Notes: a model not told the origin generated them from the letters alone. A DNA stretch of 64,000 nt from Myxococcales bacterium (GCA_020633315.1 JACKDV010000013.1:1-64000), one strand, 5' to 3'. Shown: positions 27,881-37,562, counted from the stretch's first letter. A program made the numbers and translations.

Positions 27881-29473
27881 GTGCCGCGCCGTGTGGAGCT
27901 CCGGGTGCACCCCGACGTCGTGCTCGACGAGGCCGAGCTGCGTCGGGCCGCGGCGCGCCAGGCCAAGGTGCCCGTGGCCGAGGTGGCGACCGCGATCGTG
28001 CGGCGACGCTCGATCGACGCGCGGCGCGGCCGGGTGTGGCTACAGCTGGTGGTCGAGCTGGTGCTGCGCGACGAGGCGATGCCCCCGAGCACCACGCCCC
28101 AGCCGGTCGACCTGCCCGCGCTGAGCGGCGAGCCGCCGGTGGTGATCGTGGGCGCCGGCCCGGCCGGTACCTTCTGCGCGTGGGCGCTGGCGCAGCGGGG
28201 CATCGGCGCGGTGGTGCTCGAGCGCGGCAAGCCGGTGCGCCCGCGTCGGCACGACCTGGCCGCGCTCACCAAGCACGGCCGCCTCGATCCCGAGAGCAAC
28301 TACTGCTTCGGCGAGGGTGGAGCGGGCACCTTCAGCGACGGCAAGCTCTACACCCGCGCCCACAAGCGCGGCGACCTGCAGCGGGTGCTCGAGGCCTTCG
28401 TGGGCTACGGGGCCTCCACCGAGATCCTCGTCGACGCGCGCCCGCACATCGGCACCAACCGGCTGCCCACGGTGGTGGGCGCCATGCGCCAGCACCTCGA
28501 GAGCGCGGGCGTGCGCTTCGCCTTCGGCACGCGAGTGGACGGCCTGGTGAGCGAGGGCGGTCGGGTGACCGGCGTGCGCCTGGCCGACGGCACGGCCCTC
28601 GGGGCCCGGGCCGTGGTGCTCGCGGTGGGCCACTCCGCGCGCGACGTGACGCGATGGCTGCACGAGGCCGGGGTGCCGCTGACCGCCAAGCCCTTCGCGG
28701 TGGGGGTGCGGATCGAGCATCCGCAGGCGCTGATCGACGGGCTGCAATTCGGCGCGCTCGCGGGCCACCCGGCGCTGGGGGCTGCGGCGTATCGGCTGGT
28801 GGAGCAGGCCGCGGGGGCCGGGGCGTTCTCGTTCTGCATGTGCCCGGGTGGGTTCATCGTGCCCGCCGCGACCGAGCCAGGCGGGCAGGTGGTCAACGGC
28901 TGGAGCCCCTCGTCGCGGGGAGGGAGGCTCGCCAACAGCGGCTTCGTGACCGAGGTGGGCCCCGACCAGCTCGCCGCGGCGGGGCTCGATCCGCAGGATC
29001 TGTTCGCCGGGGTGGAGCTGCAGCGTCGGCTGGAGCGGGCCGCCTACGATGCGGGCGGGGGTGACTACGTCGCGCCGGCGCAGCGGCTCGACGACTTCGT
29101 GGCCGGGCGCGATTCGAAGGAGCTGCCGCCGTGCAGCTACCCGCGGGGGCTCGCCGCCGCGCGGCTCGACCAATTGCTCGGCGGCCTGGCGGCGCCCATG
29201 CGGGAGGCGCTGCGGAGGATCGGCGAGCGCATGCCCGGCTTCGTCTCGGCCGAGGCGGTAGCGCTGGGCGTGGAGAGCCGCACCAGCTCGCCCGTACGAA
29301 CGGAGCGAGACCCGCAGAGCCTGCAATCACCCGGCATGGCGGGGCTGTATCCCTGCGGCGAGGGGGCCGGCTTCGCCGGCGGGATCATGAGCGCCGCGCT
29401 CGATGGGATCCGCGTGGCCGAGGCGGTGGGTCGGGAGATGGGCGCCACGGTGACGCAATCGCGGGATCCCTGA
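27881..29473 (+). CDS. FAD-dependent dehydrogenase (COG2509-like)
   Basis: 530 residues starting at GTG. Residues 1-85 are an N-terminal extension rich in Arg; the FAD-binding Rossmann motif is VIVGAGPAGTFCAWALAQRG at about 88-107. Later family markers are SNYCFGEGGAGTFSDGKLYTR, RPHIGTNRLP, AVGHSARDV, and near the end GLYPCGEGAGFAGGIMSAALDG. These place it with the large uncharacterised flavin dehydrogenases that also have a short N-terminal domain. The cofactor is FAD; the electron acceptor and substrate are not known. It stands 48 bases after the lipoprotein gene and 104 bases before dnaB. Confidence 0.88.
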   Translation: MPRRVELRVHPDVVLDEAELRRAAARQAKVPVAEVATAIVRRRSIDARRGRVWLQLVVELVLRDEAMPPSTTPQPVDLPALSGEPPVVIVGAGPAGTFCAWALAQRGIGAVVLERGKPVRPRRHDLAALTKHGRLDPESNYCFGEGGAGTFSDGKLYTRAHKRGDLQRVLEAFVGYGASTEILVDARPHIGTNRLPTVVGAMRQHLESAGVRFAFGTRVDGLVSEGGRVTGVRLADGTALGARAVVLAVGHSARDVTRWLHEAGVPLTAKPFAVGVRIEHPQALIDGLQFGALAGHPALGAAAYRLVEQAAGAGAFSFCMCPGGFIVPAATEPGGQVVNGWSPSSRGGRLANSGFVTEVGPDQLAAAGLDPQDLFAGVELQRRLERAAYDAGGGDYVAPAQRLDDFVAGRDSKELPPCSYPRGLAAARLDQLLGGLAAPMREALRRIGERMPGFVSAEAVALGVESRTSSPVRTERDPQSLQSPGMAGLYPCGEGAGFAGGIMSAALDGIRVAEAVGREMGATVTQSRDP

Positions 29474-29577
29474 TCGCAGCCCCCGCCGCCGGCCGTGCGG
29501 CTCGACGGGCCGCCCCTTCGACGGCGCCGGCTTGCGCCCCCCGCACAGGCGCGCCACCTCTATCATGTCCGGCCCCG

Positions 29578-31002
29578 ATGGCTCGTCCGCTGCCCCACAA
29601 CAAGGAAGCCGAGGCCGCCGTGCTGGCGGGCGTGCTGCTGCGCAACGAGGCGCTCAACGACGTCATCACCATCATCGACGAGGACTCGTTCTACGTGCCC
29701 GCCTACAAGGCGGTGTTCCGGGCGATGGTGAAGCTGGCCGACCGCGGGCAGCCGATCGATCCGGTGACGCTGGAGCACCAGCTGCGGGCGACCGACGAGC
29801 TGGGGCTGGTGGGCGGGCTCGAGGGGCTGGGCAAGCTGGCCGACCGCTACGCGAGCAGCCACCACGTGGCCAGCCACGCGGAGCTGGTGCGGCAGACCTC
29901 GTCGATCCGCAAGCTGGTGCAGACGGCCCAGGACATCGCCGAGGAGGGACGCGAGGGGGTCGAGGACGTCAACGACTTCATCGACAACGCGGAGCGACGG
30001 CTGCTCGAGGTCAACCAGAGCGGGCGCACGGGCGGCTACCGCTCGGCCAAGGACCTCATCCACGGGGTGTTCGAGAGCATCACCGAGCGCGCCAAGCTCA
30101 AGAACCCCATCACCGGAGTGCCCACCGGCTTCGTCAAGCTCGACGAGATGACCGGCGGCATGCAGCCGGGCGACCTCATCATCCTGGCCGCGCGCCCCTC
30201 CATGGGCAAGACGGCGCTGGCGCTCAACCTGGCCCAGAACGCGTGCATCACCCAGGCCAAGCACCTGCACCTGCCCGAGGAGGAGCGACCGCCTCGCTAC
30301 CCCACGCTGGTGTTCAGCCTCGAGATGGGCGCGGGGCAGCTCATCGAGCGCATCCTGTGCAGCGAGGCGCGGGTCGACGCGGGCAAGCTCCGCGGCGGTC
30401 GCCTGGTGGAGCAGGAGTTCCGCGAGCTGGTGCAGGCGGCCGACCGCCTCCACAAGGCGCCGCTGTTCATCGACGACAGCGGCGCGCCCACCATCCTGGA
30501 GATCCGCGCCCGGGCCCGGCGCTTCCGCCAGGACAAGCAGCTCTTTCCCCCGCAGACCGAGGAGCCGGGCTCGTCCAAGCGCCGCCCGCTGGGGGTGATC
30601 GTGGTCGACTACCTGCAGCTGTGCCGCGGCGGCAAGGGGCGCTACGACTCGCGCGAGCAGGAGATCAGCGAGATCTCCCGCGGGCTCAAGGCCATCGCCA
30701 AGGAGCTCGAGCTGCCGGTGCTGGCCCTGAGCCAGCTCAACCGTGGGGTCGACAGCCGCTCGGACCACCGCCCGCAGCTCTCCGACCTGCGCGAGTCGGG
30801 AGCCATCGAGCAGGACGCCGACGTCATCATGTTCATCTACCGCGAGGCCCGGTACATTACGGATGAGCAGGAGCGGGCCAAGGTGGAGCGGGACGCCGAG
30901 GTGATCATCGGCAAGCAGCGCAACGGCCCCACGGGGACGGTGCACCTGGTGTTCCGCGGCGAGCACACCCGCTTCGAGAACCCGGCCTTCGACGGGGGCT
31001 AG
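29578..31002 (+). CDS. dnaB: Replicative DNA helicase
   Basis: 474 residues, usual length for DnaB. The N-terminal domain starts NKEAEAAVLAGVLLRN. The RecA-like motor has Walker A (ARPSMGKTALAL, about 203-214), Walker B (VIVVDYLQL), the FSLEMG motif, and the C-terminal SDLRESGAIEQDADVIMFIYR and GKQRNGPTG segments that shape the hexamer. It unwinds the replication fork as a hexameric ring and binds DnaG through its N-terminal domain. No intein is present. An insertion of about 20 residues (HLPEEERPP) between Walker A and the next strand is slightly longer than in E. coli. Confidence 0.96.
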   Translation: MARPLPHNKEAEAAVLAGVLLRNEALNDVITIIDEDSFYVPAYKAVFRAMVKLADRGQPIDPVTLEHQLRATDELGLVGGLEGLGKLADRYASSHHVASHAELVRQTSSIRKLVQTAQDIAEEGREGVEDVNDFIDNAERRLLEVNQSGRTGGYRSAKDLIHGVFESITERAKLKNPITGVPTGFVKLDEMTGGMQPGDLIILAARPSMGKTALALNLAQNACITQAKHLHLPEEERPPRYPTLVFSLEMGAGQLIERILCSEARVDAGKLRGGRLVEQEFRELVQAADRLHKAPLFIDDSGAPTILEIRARARRFRQDKQLFPPQTEEPGSSKRRPLGVIVVDYLQLCRGGKGRYDSREQEISEISRGLKAIAKELELPVLALSQLNRGVDSRSDHRPQLSDLRESGAIEQDADVIMFIYREARYITDEQERAKVERDAEVIIGKQRNGPTGTVHLVFRGEHTRFENPAFDGG

Positions 31003-31123
31003 CGGGCCCTCGATCGCTCTCCTGGGGGTTTCCCTCCGCGTCATCTGCGCAGTGCACGAAGCCTGGAGGCCAGGGCGCGCGGTCCGTAGCCCCGGGCCGA
31101 GGACCGTGTTAGCGTGCGAGCCC

Positions 31124-32146
31124 ATGCCGGACGTGCCGGAAGTCATCGGACACTTCGATGTCGTCCGACTCCTCGGCAAGGGAGCAATGGGCGAGGTGTA
31201 CGAGGGGGTCGACAAGGACCTCGGTCGTCGCGTCGCCCTGAAGATCCTCGGGGCCCGTCATCGCGAGTCGCGCGAGTTCAAGGAGCGGTTCCTCCGCGAG
31301 GGCCGAGCCCTGGCCGCGATGAACCACCCCAACATCGTTCAGATCTACGCGATCGGCGAGCACGAGCGGCGCCCGTTCCTGGCCATGGAGTTCCTCGACG
31401 GCGAGGACCTGGGCCAGGCGATCAAGAAGCGCGGGCCCCTGCACCCCGGTGACGCGGCCGAGGCGATCCGCCAGGCGGCGATCGGCCTGGCCCAGGCGCA
31501 GCGCGCCGACGTGGTGCACCGCGACGTCAAGCCCTCCAACCTGGTGGTGACCTCGGCCGGCGTGGTCAAGGTGACCGACTTCGGCCTGGCCAAGGCGCTG
31601 CAGGAGGACCTGTCGATCACCGCCACCGGCGTGTTCGTGGGCACCCCCGACTACCTGGCGCCCGAGCAGGCGATGGGCGAGGAGGTCGACGCGCGCGCCG
31701 ACGTGTACGCGCTGGGCTGCTCGCTGTTCCACATGTGCAGCGGCCACCCGCCGTTCCGCAAGGGCGGGCAGGACGACCACTACACCGCGGTGGTGCGCCG
31801 GCACCTCAAGGCCGAGCGGCCCCAGCTCAAGCTGGAGATCCAGGGCTTCGACGAGGAGCTGAGCGATCTGTGCCGACGCATGATGAGCCGGCGCCCCGAC
31901 ATCCGCCCCACCTTCGACGAGCTGGTGGAGAAGCTCGGCGTGATCTCCCGGCGCCTGGGCGGCCAGATCCCGCCGCGGCACCAGGACGTGGAGCTGGTCG
32001 AGTCGCAGAGCACCGACATCGACAGCCCCGCCGTGGAGGAGGAGCTGCCGAGCACCCGCGGCTGGAGCACGACCATGGTCGCGGTGGTGGCCGGCGTGGC
32101 GATCGGCGTGGGCATCACGGTCGGCGTGCTCCTGATGGCAAGCTAG
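31124..32146 (+). CDS. Membrane-anchored Ser/Thr protein kinase
   Basis: 340 residues. The kinase domain covers about 11-275 with glycine loop LLGKGAMGEVYEG, K40 (VALKIL), HRDVKPSN with D134, DFG with D152 and PDYLAPEQ; all catalytic residues are present. An acidic juxtamembrane stretch is followed by one transmembrane helix at the extreme C-terminus (TMVAVVAGVAIGVGITVGVLLM) with no extracellular sensor, so the enzyme is tail-anchored with its catalytic part in the cytoplasm. The next gene begins four bases after the stop and is probably cotranslated. Confidence 0.93.
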   Translation: MPDVPEVIGHFDVVRLLGKGAMGEVYEGVDKDLGRRVALKILGARHRESREFKERFLREGRALAAMNHPNIVQIYAIGEHERRPFLAMEFLDGEDLGQAIKKRGPLHPGDAAEAIRQAAIGLAQAQRADVVHRDVKPSNLVVTSAGVVKVTDFGLAKALQEDLSITATGVFVGTPDYLAPEQAMGEEVDARADVYALGCSLFHMCSGHPPFRKGGQDDHYTAVVRRHLKAERPQLKLEIQGFDEELSDLCRRMMSRRPDIRPTFDELVEKLGVISRRLGGQIPPRHQDVELVESQSTDIDSPAVEEELPSTRGWSTTMVAVVAGVAIGVGITVGVLLMAS

Positions 32147-32150
32147 TCCC

Positions 32151-33179
32151 GTGTCTCCGGCCGAGCGGATCGCCGCGACCGCGCGCGCGCGCGGCCCCGA
32201 GCTGAGCGAGCGGCTCACGCTGGTCGCCGATGCGATGTCGGACTCGCTGGCGCGGCAGCTCGAGCTGGTGGCCTGGGATCGCGAGCAGCTCATCGGCCAG
32301 CTCCAGACCCGGGTGATGGAGCTGGCCCGCTCCCGCCCCGTGGTGCGCGAGGGCCCGCCGGTGCGGGTGATCGAGCGGCGCGCCCAGCCGCTGGAGGCGA
32401 TCGACCTGGCGTGGGCGTGGCTGCGGCGGGGCCGGGCCGTGCGGGTGGAGCGAGAGCCCGACGCCTGCTCGGCCGCGCTGGACGTGCTGCGCGGGCTGGT
32501 GCCGGCCTTCGAGGGCGGCGCGCTCGAGCTGCACGACGAGGGCGGGGCCGAGCTGCCGCCGGGCTGGGTGGAGGGCGGCGTGGAGCCGCCCACGGGGCCA
32601 CGCGTGGCGGTGATCGACGAGGAGGCCGACCGCGAGCTGGCGGCCTACGTGCTGGCGCGCACCGGGCTGCGGCGCAGCGGCGTGGACCCGCGCGGGGTGA
32701 AGGTGGCCTATGCGGCGGGCGAGCACGAGCTGCTGCAGCGTCACCTGCGAAGGCTGTGGGTGGGCGTGCGGGTGGGCCCGGCCGACGACCCCGAGTCGTT
32801 CGCGGGCCCGGTGCAGCCCCAGATGCGCGACCGCTACCTGCAGGCCTACGCCGAGTGGGAGCAGCACCCCGAGGTAGAGGTGTGGTGCAAGGGCGGCGTG
32901 CTCGAGCGCGCCGGCGATCCCCGCTGCTACCTCGCGCCCGCGCTGCTGCACACCCACGGGCCGCCGCCTCCCCTGCCGCTGGCGGGGCCGATGGTGGTGG
33001 TGGTGAGCATCGACGACGCGGGCATGAAGGAGGCCGCGCGTCGGGCCCAGGCCGAGCGCGGCCAGGTGGTGCAGATCGGCGGGCGCCCCGGGGCGATCGC
33101 CGGCCCCGTCCGCCACGTGCGAGGGGCCCTGCTGGTCGAGCGCCTGCCGCCCGGGCTGCCCGATCCCCGGCCGGTGTGA
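32151..33179 (+). CDS. Hypothetical protein next to the kinase
   Basis: 342 residues from a GTG start four bases after the kinase stop. Residues 1-60 are helical (LSERLTLVADAMSDSLARQLELVAWDREQ). The central part (IDLAWAWLRRGRAVRVEREPDAC) and the later VVVSIDDAGMKEAARRAQAE have a faint resemblance to the nucleotide-binding half of aldehyde dehydrogenase-like proteins, but I see no catalytic cysteine context (CLAP at most: RCYLAPALLHTH), so this is not a firm assignment. No signal peptide or membrane segment. Position suggests a substrate or partner of the kinase. Confidence 0.65.
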   Translation: MSPAERIAATARARGPELSERLTLVADAMSDSLARQLELVAWDREQLIGQLQTRVMELARSRPVVREGPPVRVIERRAQPLEAIDLAWAWLRRGRAVRVEREPDACSAALDVLRGLVPAFEGGALELHDEGGAELPPGWVEGGVEPPTGPRVAVIDEEADRELAAYVLARTGLRRSGVDPRGVKVAYAAGEHELLQRHLRRLWVGVRVGPADDPESFAGPVQPQMRDRYLQAYAEWEQHPEVEVWCKGGVLERAGDPRCYLAPALLHTHGPPPPLPLAGPMVVVVSIDDAGMKEAARRAQAERGQVVQIGGRPGAIAGPVRHVRGALLVERLPPGLPDPRPV

Positions 33180-33180
33180 G

Positions 33181-33216
33181 GGCCGACGCGACCGAGCGAG
33201 GGGCTCGAGCTCGGCC
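33181..33216. terminator. Candidate terminator between convergent genes
   Basis: Outer stem GGCCGA (33181-33186) with TCGGCC (33211-33216) and inner stem CGAGC with GCTCG lie immediately after the plus-strand stop at 33179 and before the minus-strand stop at 33220. Confidence 0.4.
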
Positions 33217-33219
33217 GCC

Positions 33220-34011
33220 TCACTCCGAAGGCGCCGCGGCCTGTGGCGCGAGGATGGTGCGGCGGAAGGTCTCGATCCGATCGGCGTACGAGCCCCGGGT
33301 GCGTGCCACCTGCTGCCGCAGCTCGCGGAGGGTCTCCAGCGGCATGTCGCGGGTGCCTCGGGCGGCCAGCCAGGTGGGCAGGCGACCGCCGGGGTCGCTG
33401 TCCACCTGGTACTCCACGCGGGTGCGCTCGGGTCCCTCGGCCCACAGGTGGTAGTGCCCCTGCAGGTAGGTCATGCGCACCACGCCGTCCTCGGGCGGGC
33501 GCGACGGGTGCTCGGTGGCAGAGAAGCGCACCATCACCTCGCGCTCGTCGTCGAGCACCTCCACGCGGCTGTCGAGGATCACGTCGCGGTCGGGCACGGG
33601 CCACGGCGTGGCCGTGCGGTTGTAGACGATGCCGGTGCGCTCCGAGCTCTGCTCGACCAGCGCCGAGGCCGAGCACGAGAAGATCCACTCGTGGTGACGA
33701 TCGGCGTCGGTGATCACCGCGAGCACCTCGAGCAGCGGCGCCTCCACCTCGCCCACGCCGCGGAACACGGGCAGCGGGCTGTGCTCGCTGGGGCGCGAGC
33801 CGACCACGATCCCGTCCTCGTCCGCGATCTCGGTCCAGCCCGCCTCGTCCGACGGGGCCGCGGCGGCGCGCGAGGTGGAGGCGGGGACCGAGCCGGCCTC
33901 GGTGGACGCCGAGCCCGAGCGCGGCGCGGTGGGCTGGGGCGTCGTCGTGGTCTTGCAGGCCAGGGGCCACCCGCCGAGGAGGGCGACGACGAGGACGATC
34001 GACGAGCGCAT
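33220..34011 (-). CDS. START-domain (SRPBCC) lipoprotein
   Basis: 263 residues. MRSSIVLVVALLGGWPLACK is a lipoprotein signal (lipobox PLAC). A Pro/Ser/Ala-rich spacer reaches to about residue 58, then a START-like lipid-binding domain: WTEIADEDGIVVGSR, VFRGVGEVEAPLLEVLAVITDADRHHEWI, TPWPVPDRDVIL, RMTYLQGHYHLW and the C-terminal helix LRQQVARTRG. The PWPVxxRD motif is typical of START proteins. It probably holds a hydrophobic ligand on the outer membrane. It is divergent from the small Cys-rich lipoprotein with only 20 bases between starts. Confidence 0.88.
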   Translation of the reverse strand: MRSSIVLVVALLGGWPLACKTTTTPQPTAPRSGSASTEAGSVPASTSRAAAAPSDEAGWTEIADEDGIVVGSRPSEHSPLPVFRGVGEVEAPLLEVLAVITDADRHHEWIFSCSASALVEQSSERTGIVYNRTATPWPVPDRDVILDSRVEVLDDEREVMVRFSATEHPSRPPEDGVVRMTYLQGHYHLWAEGPERTRVEYQVDSDPGGRLPTWLAARGTRDMPLETLRELRQQVARTRGSYADRIETFRRTILAPQAAAPSE

Positions 34012-34031
34012 CTCGGGCTACTCTACGCGGG

Positions 34032-34454
34032 ATGCTCCGCGCCTGCGCACTCTCGCTTCGCCTGGCTCCCTTCCTGCTGCTCGCGGCCATCGGCTGCCAC
34101 GACGACGACGAGGGCACCGAGGCCGATCGCCTCGGGGTGGGCGCCCAGTGCATGAACACCCAGCAGTGCGACCAGTACGCGGAGGACGAGGGCCTCGACG
34201 TCTCGCTGAGCTGCCTGAGCCAGTTCAAGGGCGGCTACTGCGGGATCATCGACTGCATCGACCACCGCGACTGCCCCGAGGGCTCGGGCTGCGTGGCCCA
34301 CGACGACGGCTTCAAGTACTGCTTCCGCCAGTGCGTGGACAAGGAGGAGTGCAACTACAACCGCGGGCTCGACAACGAGGCGAACTGCTCGGCCAACATC
34401 ACCTGGGTGGGCGACGAGCTCGGCAAGGCCTGCGTGCCCCCCGAGGGCGCATAG
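34032..34454 (+). CDS. Small Cys-rich lipoprotein
   Basis: 140 residues. The signal ends in lipobox LAAIGC (C22). The mature part is acidic, with about twelve cysteines in patterns like QCMNTQQC, CIDHRDCPEGSGC and CFRQCVDKEEC, akin to the units of the repeat protein at the left edge of the window. It should be a disulfide-stabilised surface lipoprotein. Function unknown. Close divergent pairing with the START lipoprotein suggests shared regulation. Confidence 0.75.
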   Translation: MLRACALSLRLAPFLLLAAIGCHDDDEGTEADRLGVGAQCMNTQQCDQYAEDEGLDVSLSCLSQFKGGYCGIIDCIDHRDCPEGSGCVAHDDGFKYCFRQCVDKEECNYNRGLDNEANCSANITWVGDELGKACVPPEGA

Positions 34455-34575
34455 CCCTCCGCCACCACGCGAGCGCGTCGCCGCGGCCAGACCGGGGGCG
34501 CTCGACGGTCGACCGGCTCGCCGTGGACCGAGGGGCCCGGGCGATCTAGCGTGCGGGTGAGTGGAGGTCCCTCGC

Positions 34576-37530
34576 ATGACCAGCCCGATCACGCACTTCG
34601 GTGCCCACGCGCTGACCGATGCCCTCGCCTGGCTGCGCGAGCAGGGCGTGTGGCGTCCCCTGCTGATCTGCGGACCCAGCCAGCGCTTCGCCGACGAGGT
34701 GGAGGCCGCGCTGGGCGAGCTGCCGGTGCGACGCTTCACCGAGGCCGAGGTGCACGTGCCCCGGGCCAAGGTGGAGGCCGCCCGAGCGGTGCTGGCCGAG
34801 CACGAGGCCGATGCGATCGTGACGGTGGGCGGCGGCTCGGCCACCGGCCTGGGCAAGGCGCTGCGCCTGCTCCCGCGCGAGGGCCGAGCGCGGCTGCCCT
34901 TCGTGGCGATCCCCACCACCTATGCCGGCTCGGAGATGACCCGCATCCACGGGGTCACCGAGGGCGGCCACAAGCAGACGGGCCGCGACGAGCGAGCCCG
35001 CCCCGACGTGGTGGCCTACGTGCCCGCGCTGCTCGACACCCTGCCGCGGCGCCTCACCGTGCAGAGCCTGCTCAACGCCATGGCGCACCCGGTGAGCGCG
35101 CTGTCGACCGGCGAGCTCTCGCCCCCGCTGCGCGCCCAGGCCCTGCACGTGATCGAGCGGCTGTACCGGGCGGTGCTGGTGCTCGCAGAGCGCCCGCGGC
35201 ATCGCGAGGCCCGGGTGAGCGCGGCCCGGGGCGCCTCGGATGCCGCGAGGATCCTCGACGAAAGCTCGATGGGCGTGCACCACACGGTGGCCCACGTGCT
35301 GGGCGCTCGCTTCGGCCTGCCCCACGCGGCCCTGCACGCGGCGCTGCTGCCCGCGACCCTGGCCGCGATCGTCCGGACCGACCCCGAGCTGCTCGCGGCG
35401 CTGCCCGAGGCCGATCCGCTGGCCGCCCTCTTCGATGCCCTGGCCGCGGTGGGCGGCGCCACCTCGATCGCGGCGCTGGGGGTGGAGCCCGCCGAGGCCC
35501 TGGCCGCGATCGAGGACGCGACCGGGCCCCAGCCCTGGGTGCTGCCGGCGCTGCTGGGCCGTCGACCCTCGCGCTTCGTGCGGTGGCAGGGCTGGAACCA
35601 CGGTCACCCGCTGTCGGTCCGCGGCGATCTGGCCCGAGCCACCGACGTGGTGGTGGCGGTGCACGGCCGCGGGGCGTCGGCCGATGCGATCGTGCAGCGA
35701 GCCCGCGAGCTGCTGGGCGACGCACCCGGCTTCGCCGTGGTGGCCCCGCAGGCCCCCGGCACCACCTGGTCGTCGGCCACGTACCTCGATGCGCGACGCG
35801 AGGATCCCCAGGGCGTCCGCCGAGCGCTGGAGACGATCGCCCACGCCCGCGCCTGGGCCCGCGAGCGCGCGCCGGGGGCCCGCCTGCACCTGCTGGGCTT
35901 CTCGCAGGGCGCCTGCCTGGCGCTCGAGCTGCTCGCCGAGAGCCCCGAGCCCTTCGACACCATCATCGCCCTCGCCGGCGCGCGCGTGGGACCGGTGCTG
36001 GGCCGACCGCCGATCGCCGCCGGCGTGCGCGGGGTGCCGGTGCTGCTGGGCAAGTCGGCCGGCGATCGCTTCATCGAGCCCGCCACCTTCGAGACCACCG
36101 TGGCCGAGCTCGAGGCGGCCGGGGCGGTGGTGGAGACGATCGTCGATCCCGGCGAGGCCCACGAGATCTCCGGTCGCCAGCGGATCCGCGCCCGCGAGCT
36201 GCTGCTGCGCCGCTCGGCCCACGAGGGCGGGCACGGCTTCGGCAACGTGCACGCCAGCGAGGCCCTGCCCGGCGCCCTGCCCCGCACCCAGAACAGCCCA
36301 CGGCGTGCACCCTACGGGCTCGTGCCCGAGCAGCTCAGCGGCACCGGCTTCGTCGCGCCTCGCCACGCCAACCTCCGCAGCTGGCTGTATCGCCTGCGCC
36401 CCGCCGCCGGCCACCGCCCGTTCATGCCCCTGCCCCACCCCACCTTCACCGAGGACTTCGCCGATCGCCCGCCGGCCATCGATCTGGTGGGGCACCGACC
36501 GCTGACCATCCCCGAGGCGCCCACCGACTTCGTGGACGGCATGCACACCTACGGCGGCCAGGGTCGCGCCGCGCGGCGCCGCGGCTTTGCGATCCACCTG
36601 TATGCCGCCAACCGCAGCATGGAGCACCGGGCCTTCTACGACGCCGACGGCGACCTCTTGCTGCTGCCCCAGGAGGGCACGCTCACCCTGCGCACCGAGC
36701 TCGGGCCGCTGCAGGTGGGCCCGGGGCAGCTGGCGATCGTGCCGCGGGGCATCGCCTTCTCCGTGCTGCTGCACGAGCCCCACGCCCGCGGCTACGTGGG
36801 CGAGGTGTTCGGGCGTCACTTCGAGCTGCCCGAGCGCGGGGTGGTGGGCGCCAACGGCCTCGCCGACGCGCGCCACTTCCGGGCCCCCGCCGCGTGGCTC
36901 GAGGAGCGCCCCGACCCCGGCTTTCGGCTCACCGCCAAGCTCGGCGGGCGCCTGCACCAGGCCCTGCTCGAGCGCAGCCCCTTCGACGTGGCAGCGTGGC
37001 ACGGCAACTACCTGCCCTACGTCTACGACCTCGCCATGTTCAGCCCCGTGGCCAACGTGGCCTTCGACCACGCCGACCCCTCGGTGTACCTGGTGCTCAC
37101 CGCTCCCCTCGACGAGCGCGGCGCCGACTCGCTCGACCTGGTGGTGTTCCCCCCGCGCTGGGACCCCACCGCGCACACCTTCCGTCCGCCGTTCTTCCAC
37201 CGCAACGCGGTCACCGAATTCAACGGCATCGTGCGCGACCACCCGAGCGAGGGCAGCCCCTTCACGCCCGGCGGCTCGTTCCTCACCCCGGCCATGACCG
37301 CGCACGGCGTGCTCGACCGCGCGGTGGAGCGGGCGCTCGAGCGCAGCGACGAGCAGGCCGACCGCCCCAGCCCGCCCTCGAGCGGGAGCCTATGGTTCCA
37401 GCTCGAGACCGCCCTGCCGCTGTCGCTCAGCGAGTGGGCCGCCCAGGGCGACCACCGCATCGAGGACTGGCCCGACGCATGGGGGCGCTACCGCAGCTGG
37501 TACGTGCCCCCAGGCGCCGACAAACTCTGA
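34576..37530 (+). CDS. Three-domain fusion: maleylacetate reductase-like, alpha/beta hydrolase, homogentisate dioxygenase-like
   Basis: 984 residues in one unbroken frame; GGAGG 8 bases ahead of the ATG supports this start (a GTG lies 15 bases upstream). Residues 1-340 resemble iron-containing alcohol dehydrogenases of the maleylacetate reductase type: GGGSATGLGKA at 85, AIPTTYAGSEMT at 112, then HHTVAHVLGARFGLPHAALHA. Residues about 350-570 are a phospholipase/carboxylesterase-type hydrolase with VVAVHGRGAS and nucleophile S443 in LGFSQGA. Residues about 580-984 match homogentisate 1,2-dioxygenase: SGTGFVAPRHANLRSWLYR, NRSMEHRAFYDADGD, and metal ligands H875, E881 (FFHRNAVTEFNG) and H910 (MTAHGV), spaced as in the human enzyme. 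The set implies ring cleavage, ester hydrolysis and reduction in one aromatic route; the substrate is not established. No regulator is adjacent. Confidence 0.88.
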   Translation: MTSPITHFGAHALTDALAWLREQGVWRPLLICGPSQRFADEVEAALGELPVRRFTEAEVHVPRAKVEAARAVLAEHEADAIVTVGGGSATGLGKALRLLPREGRARLPFVAIPTTYAGSEMTRIHGVTEGGHKQTGRDERARPDVVAYVPALLDTLPRRLTVQSLLNAMAHPVSALSTGELSPPLRAQALHVIERLYRAVLVLAERPRHREARVSAARGASDAARILDESSMGVHHTVAHVLGARFGLPHAALHAALLPATLAAIVRTDPELLAALPEADPLAALFDALAAVGGATSIAALGVEPAEALAAIEDATGPQPWVLPALLGRRPSRFVRWQGWNHGHPLSVRGDLARATDVVVAVHGRGASADAIVQRARELLGDAPGFAVVAPQAPGTTWSSATYLDARREDPQGVRRALETIAHARAWARERAPGARLHLLGFSQGACLALELLAESPEPFDTIIALAGARVGPVLGRPPIAAGVRGVPVLLGKSAGDRFIEPATFETTVAELEAAGAVVETIVDPGEAHEISGRQRIRARELLLRRSAHEGGHGFGNVHASEALPGALPRTQNSPRRAPYGLVPEQLSGTGFVAPRHANLRSWLYRLRPAAGHRPFMPLPHPTFTEDFADRPPAIDLVGHRPLTIPEAPTDFVDGMHTYGGQGRAARRRGFAIHLYAANRSMEHRAFYDADGDLLLLPQEGTLTLRTELGPLQVGPGQLAIVPRGIAFSVLLHEPHARGYVGEVFGRHFELPERGVVGANGLADARHFRAPAAWLEERPDPGFRLTAKLGGRLHQALLERSPFDVAAWHGNYLPYVYDLAMFSPVANVAFDHADPSVYLVLTAPLDERGADSLDLVVFPPRWDPTAHTFRPPFFHRNAVTEFNGIVRDHPSEGSPFTPGGSFLTPAMTAHGVLDRAVERALERSDEQADRPSPPSSGSLWFQLETALPLSLSEWAAQGDHRIEDWPDAWGRYRSWYVPPGADKL

Positions 37531-37562
37531 GGGGGTCCGAAGGGCTGCGCCCCGCCAACGGC

